Below are positions 1 through 10,469 of a DNA stretch of 64,000 nucleotides, one piece after another. How positions within the stretch are numbered: the first letter of the stretch is position 1; each line of letters starts with the position of its first letter. A program made the position numbers and the translations under genes. The DNA comes from Vibrio artabrorum (GTDB taxonomy: Bacteria; Pseudomonadota; Gammaproteobacteria; Enterobacterales; Vibrionaceae), in contig NZ_AP025458.1 of the NCBI RefSeq assembly GCF_024347295.1, positions 2,666,001-2,730,000 of the forward strand. The letters are read 5' to 3'. The notes under the pieces are model-generated. The model worked only from the letters and a program-made list of their open reading frames with translations, did not search any database and was not told the origin of the DNA.

Positions 1-104
1 GTTCTAAAATTACTTATGAGATCGGCTCTCAGAAATTAGTCGCTGACAGTGGTAAAAACAAACGTGTGTCAACGGTTTTACAACCAACGGAAGTGAATAA
101 GTAA
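1..104 (+). CDS. lptA: LptA C-terminus (partial)
   Basis: Only the last 33 codons are present; the frame enters at base 3 and stops with TAA at 102-104, two bases before lptB. LptA is the periplasmic protein that bridges the inner-membrane LptBFGC complex to LptDE during lipopolysaccharide transport. The assignment rests mainly on position (lptA always precedes lptB-rpoN in this family of clusters) and on a tail that fits LptA, with beta-strand-like sequence ([15 protein letters not shown]) and a polar end. The fragment is too short for a firm call on sequence alone. Confidence 0.8.
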   Translation, partial: SKITYEIGSQKLVADSGKNKRVSTVLQPTEVNK

Positions 105-106
105 CG

Positions 107-832
107 ATGGCTGTTCTAAAAGCAAAAAACCTAGCGAAAACCTACAGCAAGCGTAAAGTGGTCACCGATGTAAGCTTGCAAGTCGAATCGGGTCAGATTG
201 TGGGTCTGCTTGGACCGAATGGTGCAGGCAAAACCACATCGTTCTATATGATTGTTGGTCTGGTTGCGCGAGATGAAGGCACCATCAGCATTGATGACCG
301 AGACATCAGTATCTTACCCATGCACAGTCGCTCTCGTCTTGGTATCGGCTACTTACCTCAAGAAGCTTCTATTTTTCGTAAGTTGTCTGTAGAGGACAAC
401 ATCATGGCGGTTTTACAAACGCGTGATGAAATGACCAAAGAACAGCGCCAAGATAAGTTGGAAGACCTGCTGGAGGAGTTCCACATTCAACATATCCGCA
501 CCAGCAATGGTATGGCTTTGTCCGGTGGTGAACGTCGTCGCGTTGAAATAGCTCGAGCTCTGGCAGCCAATCCGCAGTTCATTCTACTGGACGAACCCTT
601 TGCCGGCGTTGACCCAATCTCTGTTATCGATATCAAAAAAATTATCGTTCACCTGCGTGATCGTGGTTTGGGTGTTTTAATCACTGACCACAACGTTCGT
701 GAGACATTAGACGTATGTGAAAAAGCTTACATCGTAAGCCAAGGACACCTGATCGCTGAAGGTACGCCTGAGGACGTTCTCAATAACGAACAAGTTAAAC
801 AAGTTTATCTAGGCGAACAATTCCGTCTATGA
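107..832 (+). CDS. lptB: LPS export ABC transporter ATPase LptB
   Basis: LptB is the cytoplasmic ATPase that powers extraction of lipopolysaccharide from the inner membrane with LptF, LptG and LptC. The 241-residue protein has a Walker A motif GPNGAGKTT (36-44), a Q-loop region (YLPQEASIF), an ABC signature LSGGERRR (138-145), Walker B ILLDEP (159-164) and a switch histidine in TDHNVRE. Length equals the E. coli protein. It starts two bases after lptA and is followed after 54 bp by rpoN, the usual order. No anomaly is seen. Confidence 0.97.
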   Translation: MAVLKAKNLAKTYSKRKVVTDVSLQVESGQIVGLLGPNGAGKTTSFYMIVGLVARDEGTISIDDRDISILPMHSRSRLGIGYLPQEASIFRKLSVEDNIMAVLQTRDEMTKEQRQDKLEDLLEEFHIQHIRTSNGMALSGGERRRVEIARALAANPQFILLDEPFAGVDPISVIDIKKIIVHLRDRGLGVLITDHNVRETLDVCEKAYIVSQGHLIAEGTPEDVLNNEQVKQVYLGEQFRL

Positions 833-886
833 TTAGATAGAGAGTATCGAGAGTTCTAAGAATAATAACTAGGTAAGTAATACTGA

Positions 887-2347
887 ATGAAACCCTCATT
901 ACAACTTAAGTTAGGCCAACAGTTAGCAATGACGCCTCAATTGCAGCAAGCGATTCGTTTGTTGCAATTGTCGACATTAGATTTGCAGCAAGAGATTCAA
1001 GAAGCACTTGAGTCTAATCCACTACTCGATGTCGAAGAAGGCAATGAAGAAGCACCGACGTCAGAAGAAAAACCTAGCAGTGACGAGAAAGAATCAGTTG
1101 ATACCACAGAGCAAGACTTACCCGATAGCTCAGACTTAATCGAAAAATCAGAGATTGGCAACGAACTCGAGATCGACACAACTTGGGAAGACGTTTACAG
1201 CGCAAATACTGGGAACACTGGCATTGCTCTTGATGACGATATGCCTGTGTACCAAGGTGAAACGACGGAAAGCCTGCACGATTACCTGCTTTGGCAACTC
1301 GACTTAACACCATTTACAGAAACAGATAGAAGCATAGCTTTAACACTGATTGATGCGATTGATGACTACGGCTACCTCACTGTAACTTGTGAAGACATCC
1401 TTGAAAACTTCGCCAATGAAGAGATCGAGCTGGATGAAATTGAAGCCGTACGTAAACGAATTCAGCAGTTTGATCCGCTAGGGGTCGCTTCAGTCAATTT
1501 GCAAGATTGCTTGTTACTGCAACTGGCCACCTTCCCTCAAGATACGCCTTGGCTCAACGAAGCTAAGTTAGTACTGACTAGCCATATCGATCAGCTTGGT
1601 AATCGCGATTACAAACTGGTGATCAAAGAGACCAAGTTGAAAGAAGCAGAACTGCGTGAAGTTTTGCAACTGATTCAACAACTGGACCCTCGCCCTGGTA
1701 GTAAGATTACTCCGGATGAAACTGAGTATGTGGTTCCGGATGTATCGGTATTTAAAGACCTTGGTAAATGGGTCGTGACCATAAACCCGGATAGCGTGCC
1801 GAAGCTGAAAGTGAATCAGCAATACGCCAGTCTGAGTAGCAAAGGCAACAGCGCCGACAATCAATACATCCGCTCAAACTTGCAAGAAGCTAAGTGGCTA
1901 ATTAAAAGCCTAGAGAGCCGAAATGAGACGCTACTCAAAGTTGCGAGATGCATTGTTGAACATCAACGTGATTTCTTCGAACATGGCGAAGAAGCGATGA
2001 AGCCAATGGTTCTAAACGATGTTGCACTCGCCGTTGATATGCATGAGTCGACAATATCTCGTGTTACGACTCAAAAATTCATGCATACGCCACGTGGTAT
2101 TTTCGAACTCAAATACTTTTTCTCAAGCCATGTCAGCACTGACAATGGTGGTGAATGTTCATCGACAGCAATTCGCGCGCTCATTAAGAAACTTGTCGCG
2201 GCAGAAAATACGGCGAAACCTCTCAGTGATAGTAAGATTGCTGCCCTACTGGCTGACCAAGGGATACAGGTCGCTAGACGTACGATAGCGAAGTACCGTG
2301 AATCTCTGGGCATCGCCCCATCGAGTCAGCGTAAACGCCTACTATAA
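887..2347 (+). CDS. rpoN: RNA polymerase sigma-54 factor RpoN
   Basis: RpoN directs RNA polymerase to -24/-12 promoters and needs AAA+ activators; in vibrios it controls flagella, nitrogen use, quorum sensing and type VI secretion (family knowledge). The 486-residue protein shows the Gln/Leu-rich activator-interacting region I (about 1-50), a very acidic region II (about 50-115), the core-binding domain, a helix-turn-helix around 370-395 ([20 protein letters not shown]) and the RpoN box [10 protein letters not shown] at 463-472. The start ATG fits the conserved [20 protein letters not shown] beginning. It lies between lptB and hpf. Confidence 0.98.
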   Translation: MKPSLQLKLGQQLAMTPQLQQAIRLLQLSTLDLQQEIQEALESNPLLDVEEGNEEAPTSEEKPSSDEKESVDTTEQDLPDSSDLIEKSEIGNELEIDTTWEDVYSANTGNTGIALDDDMPVYQGETTESLHDYLLWQLDLTPFTETDRSIALTLIDAIDDYGYLTVTCEDILENFANEEIELDEIEAVRKRIQQFDPLGVASVNLQDCLLLQLATFPQDTPWLNEAKLVLTSHIDQLGNRDYKLVIKETKLKEAELREVLQLIQQLDPRPGSKITPDETEYVVPDVSVFKDLGKWVVTINPDSVPKLKVNQQYASLSSKGNSADNQYIRSNLQEAKWLIKSLESRNETLLKVARCIVEHQRDFFEHGEEAMKPMVLNDVALAVDMHESTISRVTTQKFMHTPRGIFELKYFFSSHVSTDNGGECSSTAIRALIKKLVAAENTAKPLSDSKIAALLADQGIQVARRTIAKYRESLGIAPSSQRKRLL

Positions 2348-2419
2348 GTAAATTACGTTCGCTGTTTAGTCAGCGATGTGTTTGCTTTTAACCTGGCAAC
2401 TAACTGAAAAGGAAAGTCT

Positions 2420-2707
2420 ATGCAAATCAATATTCAAGGCCATCACGTTGATCTTACCGATTCAATGCAAGACTATGTTCACACGAAATTCGACAAACTT
2501 GAACGCTTTTTTGAACATATAAATAGCATTCAGGTTGTTTTAAAAGTTGAGAAAATCAATCAAATTGCAGAAGCGACCCTTCACATAAATCAAGGTGAGA
2601 TTCATGCCGCAGCAACAGATGAAAATATGTATGCTGCGATTGATTCACTGGTTGACAAACTCGTCCGTCAACTCAACAAGCACAAAGAAAAACTAAGTAA
2701 TCACTAA
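2420..2707 (+). CDS. hpf: Ribosome hibernation promoting factor HPF (short form)
   Basis: HPF binds the 30S subunit and promotes 100S dimer formation in stationary phase. The 95-residue protein matches the short HPF/YhbH form (beginning MQINIQGHHVDLTDSMQDYV) and lacks the C-terminal dimerisation domain of long HPF. An AAAGGAAAG ribosome-binding site lies before the ATG. It sits between rpoN and ptsN as in Enterobacteria; the ptsN start follows its stop by one base, so the two are probably translationally coupled. Confidence 0.95.
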   Translation: MQINIQGHHVDLTDSMQDYVHTKFDKLERFFEHINSIQVVLKVEKINQIAEATLHINQGEIHAAATDENMYAAIDSLVDKLVRQLNKHKEKLSNH

Positions 2708-2708
2708 C

Positions 2709-3170
2709 ATGCAATTAAGCGAAGTACTTTCATTGGACTGCACCAAAAGTGCAGTCCAATGCACAAGCAAAAAAAGAGCCCTTGAGCTCATTAGTCAGAT
2801 CGCAGCAGAAAGCTGTGGTCAAGATTCAACAGAACTGTTTGAGTGCATGTTGAGCCGCGAAAAAATGGGCACTACCGGTATTGGAAATGGTATCGCGATT
2901 CCCCATGCGCGTATGAACGTCAGTGACAAAGCCATTGCTGTGTTAATGCAATGCCAAGATCCCATTGAATTTGATGCGATTGACAATCGGCCTGTCGATC
3001 TACTCTTTGCTCTGTTTGTTCCAAGTGAGCAGTGCAAGGAACACCTAAAAACCCTTTCTTGTATGGCAGAACGACTTAACAACAAACAGGTACTTAAACA
3101 ATTGCGCAATGCTCAAAGTGATCAAGAGCTTTACGACATCATGGTTCAAGTACCCACTGGCGAGCAATAA
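2709..3170 (+). CDS. ptsN: Nitrogen-PTS EIIA protein PtsN
   Basis: EIIA-Ntr is the terminal phosphate acceptor of the regulatory nitrogen PTS (PtsP to NPr to PtsN) and controls potassium transport and stress responses rather than sugar uptake. The 153-residue protein carries the phosphorylated histidine in [10 protein letters not shown] (His66). No EIIB or EIIC domain is present, as expected. The stop lies one base before the rapZ ATG, pointing to coupling. The partner NPr gene is encoded two genes downstream. Confidence 0.96.
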   Translation: MQLSEVLSLDCTKSAVQCTSKKRALELISQIAAESCGQDSTELFECMLSREKMGTTGIGNGIAIPHARMNVSDKAIAVLMQCQDPIEFDAIDNRPVDLLFALFVPSEQCKEHLKTLSCMAERLNNKQVLKQLRNAQSDQELYDIMVQVPTGEQ

Positions 3171-3171
3171 C

Positions 3172-4032
3172 ATGCGACTAATCGTGGTTAGTGGCCAATC
3201 AGGGGCCGGAAAAAGTGTAGCGCTAAGAGTCCTTGAAGACTTGGGGTATTATTGCGTTGATAACCTACCCGTCAACCTATTAAACGACTTTGTAGAATCA
3301 GTAAATGAGAGCAATCAAAACGTTGCCGTTAGCATTGATATCCGCAACCTGCCGAAAGATCCTCAGTTGGTCTCCGAAACACTAGAACAGCTTGAATCTG
3401 TCCACGGCATTAACATGAACGTGCTGTTTCTCGATGCAAGCAAGCAGACCCTACTCAAGCGCTATAGCGAAACACGCCGAATTCACCCTCTGTCTATTGG
3501 CCAAGACAAGCTCTCTCTTGAACAAGCGATTGATATTGAAAAGACGCTCTTGGCACCTCTTGCAGAGCAAGCTTGCATTGTTATTGACAGTAGTGACTGC
3601 AACCTCTACGAATTGAGCGAAAAGGTTCGATTTAAAGTGGAAGGTAAAGAGAGGCAAGAGCTGATCATTGTCTTTCAATCTTTCGGCTTTAAATATGGCC
3701 TGCCAAGTGATGCTGACTACGTATTTGATGTTCGCTTTTTGCCTAACCCTCACTGGGAACCTTCTCTACGCCCATTAACGGGCCTTGATGCTCCCATCCA
3801 TTCATTTTTAGAGAAGCACCCTGAAGTTCTTGAACTCAAACAACAGATCCAAAGCTTTATTGAGCATTGGCTGCCTATGTTAGAAAAAAATAATCGTAGC
3901 TATTTAACCGTTGCGATTGGCTGTACTGGCGGTAAGCACCGTTCAGTGTACCTTACTCAAAAAATAGGTGATCACTTCGAACAACTTGGCCATCAAGTTC
4001 AAATCCGACATGCCTCATTAGAGAAAAATTAG
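3172..4032 (+). CDS. rapZ: RNase adapter / nucleotide-binding protein RapZ
   Basis: RapZ (YvcJ/YhbJ family) binds GlmZ sRNA and presents it to RNase E, tuning GlmS and cell-wall precursor supply; it also senses glucosamine-6-phosphate (E. coli knowledge). The chosen start gives 286 residues beginning [15 protein letters not shown] with Walker A at 8-15; a longer reading frame from 3109 would run through the end of ptsN and is rejected. The C-terminal RNA-binding region contains [10 protein letters not shown]. It lies between ptsN and npr as in E. coli. Confidence 0.96.
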   Translation: MRLIVVSGQSGAGKSVALRVLEDLGYYCVDNLPVNLLNDFVESVNESNQNVAVSIDIRNLPKDPQLVSETLEQLESVHGINMNVLFLDASKQTLLKRYSETRRIHPLSIGQDKLSLEQAIDIEKTLLAPLAEQACIVIDSSDCNLYELSEKVRFKVEGKERQELIIVFQSFGFKYGLPSDADYVFDVRFLPNPHWEPSLRPLTGLDAPIHSFLEKHPEVLELKQQIQSFIEHWLPMLEKNNRSYLTVAIGCTGGKHRSVYLTQKIGDHFEQLGHQVQIRHASLEKN

Positions 4033-4043
4033 CAGGGCTCGCC

Positions 4044-4319
4044 ATGGAATTAACTCGTACTGTACTGATCCAAAACCGTTTAGGTCTTCACGCGAGAGCG
4101 GCCGTCAAATTGGTTGAGCTTGCACAAAGCTATGATGCCACTATCACCATCCATAGCGAAGAAGATAAAGTCGCGACCGCAGATAGCGTTATGGGGCTAC
4201 TGATGCTGGAATCAGCACAAGGGCAACACATCACGATTCAAGCAGCAGGCAGTGACTCACAACAAGCACTGGATGCCGTCTGCCATCTTATTGAAGATAA
4301 ATTTGATGAGGGTGAGTAG
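4044..4319 (+). CDS. npr: Phosphocarrier protein NPr (nitrogen PTS HPr)
   Basis: NPr carries phosphate from PtsP (EI-Ntr) to PtsN. The 91-residue protein has the HPr fold signature with phosphorylated His16 in [10 protein letters not shown] and the following DSVMGLLML helix. It lacks a regulatory Ser46-type kinase context of Firmicutes HPr, as expected for this family. It is the last gene of the rpoN cluster, 11 bases after rapZ; no clear intrinsic terminator was found before mgtE. Confidence 0.94.
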   Translation: MELTRTVLIQNRLGLHARAAVKLVELAQSYDATITIHSEEDKVATADSVMGLLMLESAQGQHITIQAAGSDSQQALDAVCHLIEDKFDEGE

Positions 4320-4467
4320 CAAAAACGCTTCACTCACAACACCTAAAACTCAAACAACGAACTAACCAATATTAAATCTTAGTTCTATCTAAGTTTATGA
4401 TTTAAATAAGACCCAGAATTAAGTTACTATTCCACGCATTGTTAGAATAATGAGATAGGAGGAAAAT

Positions 4468-5823
4468 ATGGCAGAGCAATTAGAATTCGACCAAGCTCAC
4501 CAAACCCTCCAAGAAGTCAGCGAAGCCCTAGAAAACGGCCGATTTGTTCACGTACGCCGACAACTTCAGGACATGGAACCTGAGGATATTGCACACCTTT
4601 TAGAAGCCTCCCCTCGCAAAAGTCGTGACGTACTCTGGCAACTCACCGATCCTGAAGACTACGGTGAAATTCTTGATGAACTAAACGAAGACGTCAAAGA
4701 TGCTCTTGTGTCGAAAATGGCACCGGAGACCTTAGCTGAAGCAACCGAAGGCATGGAAACCGATGACGTCGCGTACGTACTTCGAAGCCTACCTGACGAT
4801 GTTTCTCGCGAAGTCCTTTCTCAAATGGACTCCGTCGATCGTGCATTAGTTGAAACCGCCCTATCGTACCCAGAAGATTCAGCGGGTGCGCTGATGAACA
4901 CCGATGTGATCACCATTCGTGGTGATGTCGATGTCGACGTTGTATTGCGCTACATGCGTATGCGTGGCGAACTGCCCGATGCAACCGATGCTCTGTATGT
5001 TATTGATGAAGAAGAACGTCTTATCGGTAACCTCTCGCTTACGACACTGGTAACGACTCAGCCTGATGTGGCGGTTTCCGAAGTGATGGAGGATGCCGAC
5101 GAAGCAATTGCGGTTGAAACCAGCGCTTCTGACATTGCAAGCCTGTTCGAACGTCGTAATTGGGTTTCAGCGCCAGTTGTCGATAGCAATCAACACCTTG
5201 TTGGTCGTATCACTATCGATGACGTGGTTGATGTTATCCGTGAAGATGCCGAGCACTCAATGATGAGTATGGCGGGTATGGACGATGACGAAGATACCTT
5301 CGCCCCTGTCGTCAAATCCGCTCGCCGTCGCAGTGTGTGGCTTGGTGCTAACGTACTCGCGGCCCTTGCTGCGGCATCAGTATCGAATATGTTTGAAGCA
5401 ACGCTCGACCAAATGGCCGCGATTGCGGTACTGATGACCATTGTACCGTCAATGGGTGGTGTCGCCGGCAACCAAACCGTTGCTCTGGTCATTCGTGGTT
5501 TGGCACTCGGCCATATCGGTGACAGTAACAAACGCGAACTACTACTCAAAGAGGCGGCCATCGGCTTCCTAAATGGCGTTCTCTGGGCTGTTATCATTGG
5601 TGGTATCGTGGTCGCTTGGAAAGGCAACTGGATATTGGGAGGCATCATCTCCGCAGCGATGATGACCAATTTGATTGTCGCAGGTATTGCCGGGGTCACT
5701 ATCCCTGTGATGCTGAAGAAGATGAATATCGATCCAGCCCTTGCTGGCGGTATGGCACTGACCACAGTAACCGATGTAATTGGCCTATCGGTGTTCTTAG
5801 GCTTAGCCACCATACTTATCTAG
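4468..5823 (+). CDS. mgtE: Magnesium transporter MgtE
   Basis: MgtE is a homodimeric Mg2+ channel gated by cytosolic magnesium. The 451-residue protein has the acidic N-terminal superhelical domain (about 20-130), two CBS domains (about 135-260, with DALYVIDEEERLIGNL and APVVDSNQHLVGRI), a connecting helix and five membrane segments (about 285-451). A strong AGGAGG ribosome-binding site lies just before the ATG. The 148 bp upstream is AT-rich and shows no M-box riboswitch that I can recognise. It ends before a clear terminator. Confidence 0.95.
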   Translation: MAEQLEFDQAHQTLQEVSEALENGRFVHVRRQLQDMEPEDIAHLLEASPRKSRDVLWQLTDPEDYGEILDELNEDVKDALVSKMAPETLAEATEGMETDDVAYVLRSLPDDVSREVLSQMDSVDRALVETALSYPEDSAGALMNTDVITIRGDVDVDVVLRYMRMRGELPDATDALYVIDEEERLIGNLSLTTLVTTQPDVAVSEVMEDADEAIAVETSASDIASLFERRNWVSAPVVDSNQHLVGRITIDDVVDVIREDAEHSMMSMAGMDDDEDTFAPVVKSARRRSVWLGANVLAALAAASVSNMFEATLDQMAAIAVLMTIVPSMGGVAGNQTVALVIRGLALGHIGDSNKRELLLKEAAIGFLNGVLWAVIIGGIVVAWKGNWILGGIISAAMMTNLIVAGIAGVTIPVMLKKMNIDPALAGGMALTTVTDVIGLSVFLGLATILI

Positions 5824-5850
5824 CTTGATTACCGACCCAGTTAATACAGA

Positions 5851-5874
5851 AAGGGAGCCATCGGCTCCCTTTTT
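5851..5874 (+). terminator. Intrinsic terminator after mgtE
   Basis: A GC-rich hairpin, AAGGGAGCC-atc-GGCTCCCTT, is followed by a T-run. It lies between the convergent mgtE and pmbA genes and has an A-run on the other side, so it can serve both strands. Confidence 0.85.
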
Positions 5875-5920
5875 AATGCATCAGATTTAAGCTTCAGGCT
5901 CATGTTTAAACTGAAGCAAA

Positions 5921-7264
5921 TTACTCACCCGCGACTTTCATCGACTCAAGCAGGATAGAACCGGTTTGAATTTGCGAACGTGTTTCAACGTCGTTGCCAA
6001 CCGCAACAATCTGAGTAAACATCTCTTTTAGGTTACCTGCGATTGTGACTTCTGAGACTGGGTATTGGATCTCTCCGTTCTCGACCCAGAAACCCGCTGC
6101 GCCACGAGAGTAATCACCCGTTACGGTATTAACGCCTTGGCCCATCACTTCAGTCACTAGGAAACCCGTACCCAACTCTTTTAGCATCTGCTCAAAATTT
6201 TGGCCGGTCGATTTAACGAACCAGTTATGAATACCACCCGCATGGCCTGTTGGTGTCATGTCCATTTTACGTGCTGCGTAACTCGTCAGTAGATAAGTCG
6301 CCAGAACACCATCAGTGATGATTTCACGATCTTGAGTGAACACACCTTCGCTATCAAATGGGCTTGAAGCCAAACCACGCAAGATATGTGGTCGCTCAGA
6401 AATGTTAAACCAGTCAGGTAAAATTTTCTGACCGAGATGATCCAATAAGAACGATGATTTACGGTAAAGATTACCGCCACTGATCGCCATCACAAGGTGG
6501 CCAATCAAGCCAGTAGCAACATCGTTAGCAAACATAATTGGGTATTGGCCTGTTGGTAGCTTTTTCGCATCCAAACGGCTAATGGTCTTTTCTGCGGCTT
6601 CTTGACCTACGCGCTCAGGCGTCCATAACTCATCACGGTGACGTGCAACGGTGTAGCTGTAGTCTCGTTCCATTTCACCGTTAGCGCCTTGTCCAATTAC
6701 ACAGCAGCTCGTGCTATGACGGCTTGAAGCGTAGCTTGCTAGTAAGCCATGGCTGTTACCATAAACCTTAACGCCATAGTGGCTGTCGTAGCTTGCGCCA
6801 TCACTCTGTTTGATCTTATCGCTATAAGCTAACGCTTGCTTCTCAGCAGCAATCGCAATCTCCGCGGCATAGTCAGGGTTTGGTTCATCAGGGTGGAAAA
6901 GATCCAAGTCTGGAATGTCTTTTACCATGTATTCTTTTGCTGCAGGACCGGCGAATGGGTCTTCAGAAGTGTACTGCGCGATATCAAGCGCAGCCGCGAC
7001 GGTTTGAGCAATCGCCTTTTCACTCAGATCAGATGTAGATGCGCTGCCTTTTTTCTGGCCGCGATAAACAGTAATACCTAGCGCACCATCACTATTAAAT
7101 TCAACGTTTTCCACTTCACACATACGTGTTGAAACACTTAAACCCGTTGACTTAGTAATCGCGACCTCAGCGGCGTCAGCACTCACTGATGCCATATCCA
7201 ACGCTTTAGCTACTGCGGCTTCTAGCTCAACTCTTTGCTGGGCGACTTGCTGTTTTACATCCAT
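5921..7264 (-). CDS. pmbA: Metalloprotease PmbA/TldE
   Basis: PmbA (TldE) forms a heterodimer with TldD; in E. coli the pair processes microcin B17 and helps degrade the CcdA antitoxin, with TldD supplying the zinc active site. The 447-residue protein spans the whole family length and shows the C-terminal region [28 protein letters not shown] typical of the TldD/PmbA fold. The TldD partner is not in this window. It is divergent from darP, as yjgA and pmbA are in E. coli. Confidence 0.95.
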   Translation of the reverse strand: MDVKQQVAQQRVELEAAVAKALDMASVSADAAEVAITKSTGLSVSTRMCEVENVEFNSDGALGITVYRGQKKGSASTSDLSEKAIAQTVAAALDIAQYTSEDPFAGPAAKEYMVKDIPDLDLFHPDEPNPDYAAEIAIAAEKQALAYSDKIKQSDGASYDSHYGVKVYGNSHGLLASYASSRHSTSCCVIGQGANGEMERDYSYTVARHRDELWTPERVGQEAAEKTISRLDAKKLPTGQYPIMFANDVATGLIGHLVMAISGGNLYRKSSFLLDHLGQKILPDWFNISERPHILRGLASSPFDSEGVFTQDREIITDGVLATYLLTSYAARKMDMTPTGHAGGIHNWFVKSTGQNFEQMLKELGTGFLVTEVMGQGVNTVTGDYSRGAAGFWVENGEIQYPVSEVTIAGNLKEMFTQIVAVGNDVETRSQIQTGSILLESMKVAGE

Positions 7265-7382
7265 ATCTATTCTAATTTTTTAGGTCAATATTACGTAGGA
7301 TAACAAGAATTTCGCTTTCTCCCCAAGATTCTTGCTAAAATAGGCAATATATTCGTTTGAGATAGTGACATAGGCAGAAAAG

Positions 7383-7907
7383 ATGGCTCGCAAAAACCAA
7401 AAAGCCCCATGGGAACCAGAAGAAGAAATCATCTGGGTAAGTAAGACAGAAATGAAAACGGACATGGATGCCCTGCAAAAGCTGGGAGAAGAGCTTGTTG
7501 GTCTTAAGCCTTCGGTATTAGACAAATTTCCGCTGTCTGAAGATTTGGCACAAGCGATTAAAGATGCACAACGCTTTAAAAATGAAGCAAAGCGCCGTCA
7601 ACTTCAATACATTGGTAAAGTAATGCGTAATGTCGATCCAGAGCCTATTCAAGCGGCTTTGGATAAGATTCGTAACAAGCACTCACAAGCAACCGCCGAG
7701 CTACATAAGCTTGAGCAACTGCGTGATCGTGTTGTTGCAGAAGGTGATGCGGCTATTTCAGAAGTCATGGAAATGTACCCTGAAGCAGACCGTCAGCGTC
7801 TTCGTCAGCTGGCTCGACAAGCTAACAAAGAAAAATCCGCGAACAAGCCTGCGAAGTCTTCTCGTGAGATCTTCCAAATCTTAAAAGAGCTAAAGCTAGA
7901 AGACTGA
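7383..7907 (+). CDS. darP: Ribosome biogenesis factor DarP (YjgA, DUF615)
   Basis: DarP is a dual-action 50S assembly factor that associates with late pre-50S particles (E. coli). The 174-residue protein is highly charged and mostly helical, with the [19 protein letters not shown] segment characteristic of the DUF615 family. An N-terminal [17 protein letters not shown] stretch is also typical. It is divergently transcribed from pmbA over a 118 bp spacer and ends at a strong terminator. Confidence 0.93.
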   Translation: MARKNQKAPWEPEEEIIWVSKTEMKTDMDALQKLGEELVGLKPSVLDKFPLSEDLAQAIKDAQRFKNEAKRRQLQYIGKVMRNVDPEPIQAALDKIRNKHSQATAELHKLEQLRDRVVAEGDAAISEVMEMYPEADRQRLRQLARQANKEKSANKPAKSSREIFQILKELKLED

Positions 7908-7937
7908 TCGTTATCTCGCTTTGCTCATAGAGTGAAT

Positions 7938-7966
7938 AAAAGACCTAGCATGCGCTAGGTCTTTTT
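7938..7966 (+). terminator. Intrinsic terminator after darP
   Basis: The hairpin AAAGACCTAGC-atgc-GCTAGGTCTTT is followed by a T-run. It lies between the convergent darP and thiQ genes; the A-run before it would let it work for thiQ as well. Confidence 0.85.
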
Positions 7967-8032
7967 GTTTTTGACGCACTCGATATCAAGAAGCACTCAA
8001 TATCAATAAGTACTCACAAGAGTGCTAAATCG

Positions 8033-8740
8033 TCACTCACCCGCTTTAATAAATGAGCTTAACTCAGGCTGCGGATGATCCGTCGTCAGTGCCTCTATCG
8101 AGTCTTCAACCAACACCTTACCTAGCGCCACAAACACAAACTTATTCGCGATACTGCGTGCGTCACCTAAATGGTGAGTCACCATCAAAACCGTAATATT
8201 CCGCTCTGCTGCTAATCGTTTTACTAAGCCAAGCATCTCTTCACGCAGCAAAGGATCAAGCGCAGAGAAAGGTTCATCAAGCAGCCAAATATCATGAGGT
8301 TGGACAAAACAACGCGCTAACGCGACACGCTGTCGTTGACCGCCGGATAAGTGCTCTGGCAATCTATCCAAATACTCAGCGACGCCAACTTGCGCGGCAG
8401 CTTGTTCCACAGCTTGCTTTTGGGTTGCGCTAAGCTTCAAACCTGGATGCAACCCTAAGCCAATATTTTCACGCACAGTCAGATGAGCAAACAGGTTGTG
8501 TTCTTGAAACAACATCGCCAACGGGCGTTGGTGTGCCTCTTTACCAATAAGCGATTGGCCAGCCACTGAAATCTCCCCCGATGTAGGCTCGATGAATCCA
8601 GCAACTAACGCTAACAGTGTGGATTTACCAGCACCACTCGGTCCCATCAGTGCCACAATATCGCCCTGCTCCGCTTGAAAATCAAAGCGAAACAACTCTC
8701 GGTGATAGTGGTAATCCACCGCTTTCATTACTAACATCAT
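8033..8740 (-). CDS. thiQ: Thiamine ABC transporter ATPase ThiQ
   Basis: ThiQ is the ATPase of the thiamine/TPP importer ThiBPQ. The 235-residue protein has Walker A GPSGAGKS (33-40), the signature LSGGQRQRVALAR and Walker B IWLLDEPFSALD, followed by the switch histidine in VTHHLGDA. Its start overlaps the thiP stop by four bases, so translation is coupled. It is the last gene of the TPP-riboswitch operon thiBPQ. Confidence 0.95.
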   Translation of the reverse strand: MMLVMKAVDYHYHRELFRFDFQAEQGDIVALMGPSGAGKSTLLALVAGFIEPTSGEISVAGQSLIGKEAHQRPLAMLFQEHNLFAHLTVRENIGLGLHPGLKLSATQKQAVEQAAAQVGVAEYLDRLPEHLSGGQRQRVALARCFVQPHDIWLLDEPFSALDPLLREEMLGLVKRLAAERNITVLMVTHHLGDARSIANKFVFVALGKVLVEDSIEALTTDHPQPELSSFIKAGE

Positions 8741-10350
8741 CGGTTCCTCAACTCTTTAGCATCGAGCTTAGATCTTCGAGTAAATAAAAATTCAATCAGG
8801 CTAAAGCTGCCGACACTCAGTAACAGTAAGCTCACCGATACGACCGCCGCCGCTTCCATTTGATAGCTGCCTAACAATTGGAATAGGTACAAAGGCAGAG
8901 TTCTAAAATCTTGGCTACCAAACAAAGCAATCGCGCTTAGGTCACCCATCGCTAGCATAAAGCTAATAGAGAAAGCTTGCGCCATCGGCTTACGCAATGC
9001 CCGCCACTCGACTAGCCTAAAACGCGTAAAACCTGCCATTCCTAAGCTTGCGCACACATACTGGTACTGCTGAGACAAATGCAGCATAGGTTGAGCTAAG
9101 GTTTTAATGACATAAGGCAGCGCCATTAAGCTGTTAACGGCAATCACAATAAAGAAAGCCAAGCTAAAAACATCGGTGAATGAACGCAGCAATAAGAAGA
9201 TACCCGTACTGATCACCAGCCCCGGAGTCACTAAGATAATAGTGCCAATCAACTCAATTTTATCGGCTTTAAAATTCTGATTCTGTAAGCGCCATGCTCG
9301 GCTGGTCAGCAGTATCGCAATCCCAATACCAACCGCGATAACACTGGCCAAGGACGCGACTTTAACTGAGGTCATTAACGCTGCCCAAAACGGCTCGCTG
9401 CTGAGTACAGTCAGTGCTTGCGAATTAATACCACTGACGATAACCATGGCTAATGGCGGCAATACCAGCATTGAGACTAGGATGATCCAAAAGCCATCCC
9501 AAGCTTTTGACCACCCGCTGTCCTTAACCAAATATTTCTCTTCCGACAATTGACTGGCCGTTACTGAAATAGGTTTCGATAGCCGTTGAATGCTCACCGC
9601 GAGTACACCACACAGCAGCATTTGCCATATCGCGAGCAAAGCACCAGCCTGTAGGTCAAAGTCGAATTTAATCGCCTGATAAATGGCCAGCTCGATGGTG
9701 GTTGATTTCGGACCGCCACCGAGTGCCATCACGGTAGCAAAGCTAGTAAAGCACAGCATGAAGACTAAGCCACACACATGAGGCAGTTGTTGTCTTAAAC
9801 GAGGCCATTCGACCCACCTGAATTTATTCCAGTGACTCATACCCAAATGAGCACACAGCTTATGTTGCTCGGCAGGTACGCTATCTAAGGCTTGTAAAAG
9901 TAAGCGACTGGCATAGGGCAGGTTAAAGAAGACATGTGCGAGCAAAATGCCAGTCAATCCATAAATCGAGAATGGCAGTTCAATATCGAAATTCGCCAAA
10001 AATTTAGCTAACCAACCACTATTGCCATAAATGGCAAGCAAACCAAACACACCGACTAACACCGGCAGGACTAAGGTCGAGGCGAACAGCCTTAACAACA
10101 AAGCACGTCCCCAAAATTGCCTGCGACACAACGCATGAGCAATAGGTATAGCAAAGCCAACGCTCAGCACTGTTGAGAGTGTCGCTTGATAAAAGCTGAA
10201 TTTCGTCACATGCCAATAGTAAGGGTCTGACCATACTTGGCTGATATCAAGAGAAGGGGCATTGCTAAGCAATGCCCCAACTGCTGAAACCACGAAGGCG
10301 GTAATGAGTAGTGCAACCCATACCCCAACCTTAGGTGTTTTCTTTATCAT
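8737..10350 (-). CDS. thiP: Thiamine ABC transporter permease ThiP
   Basis: ThiP is the membrane part of the thiamine importer. The 537-residue protein is a fusion-type permease with about twelve hydrophobic segments and two EAA-type loops (one near LGMSHWNKFRWVEWPRL, the second near LGMAGFTRFRLVEW), as in other two-halved Fbp/ThiP permeases. It overlaps thiQ by four bases. A 119 bp spacer separates it from thiB. Confidence 0.95.
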   Translation of the reverse strand: MIKKTPKVGVWVALLITAFVVSAVGALLSNAPSLDISQVWSDPYYWHVTKFSFYQATLSTVLSVGFAIPIAHALCRRQFWGRALLLRLFASTLVLPVLVGVFGLLAIYGNSGWLAKFLANFDIELPFSIYGLTGILLAHVFFNLPYASRLLLQALDSVPAEQHKLCAHLGMSHWNKFRWVEWPRLRQQLPHVCGLVFMLCFTSFATVMALGGGPKSTTIELAIYQAIKFDFDLQAGALLAIWQMLLCGVLAVSIQRLSKPISVTASQLSEEKYLVKDSGWSKAWDGFWIILVSMLVLPPLAMVIVSGINSQALTVLSSEPFWAALMTSVKVASLASVIAVGIGIAILLTSRAWRLQNQNFKADKIELIGTIILVTPGLVISTGIFLLLRSFTDVFSLAFFIVIAVNSLMALPYVIKTLAQPMLHLSQQYQYVCASLGMAGFTRFRLVEWRALRKPMAQAFSISFMLAMGDLSAIALFGSQDFRTLPLYLFQLLGSYQMEAAAVVSVSLLLLSVGSFSLIEFLFTRRSKLDAKELRNR

Positions 10351-10469
10351 AAATTGATTTTTTACCGTAAATGGTCCACTCAGTGAATATCGAATGAACC
10401 TTTAAATACAGAAGTCAGAAAGCTGAGTTTTTTAATGTCAGTCAAAAAGCTCATTGTTTAAATAGTCAG

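Noticed and set aside
3109..3171. Longer N-terminus for RapZ
   Set aside because: The extension lies inside ptsN in another frame; the family begins [15 protein letters not shown] at 3172.
4320..4467. Magnesium riboswitch before mgtE
   Set aside because: The spacer is short and AT-rich and I see none of the conserved M-box blocks.
5190..5813. 207-codon frame opposite mgtE
   Set aside because: It mirrors the well-supported mgtE gene, has low-complexity Thr/Ser/Pro/Ala content and no start signal.
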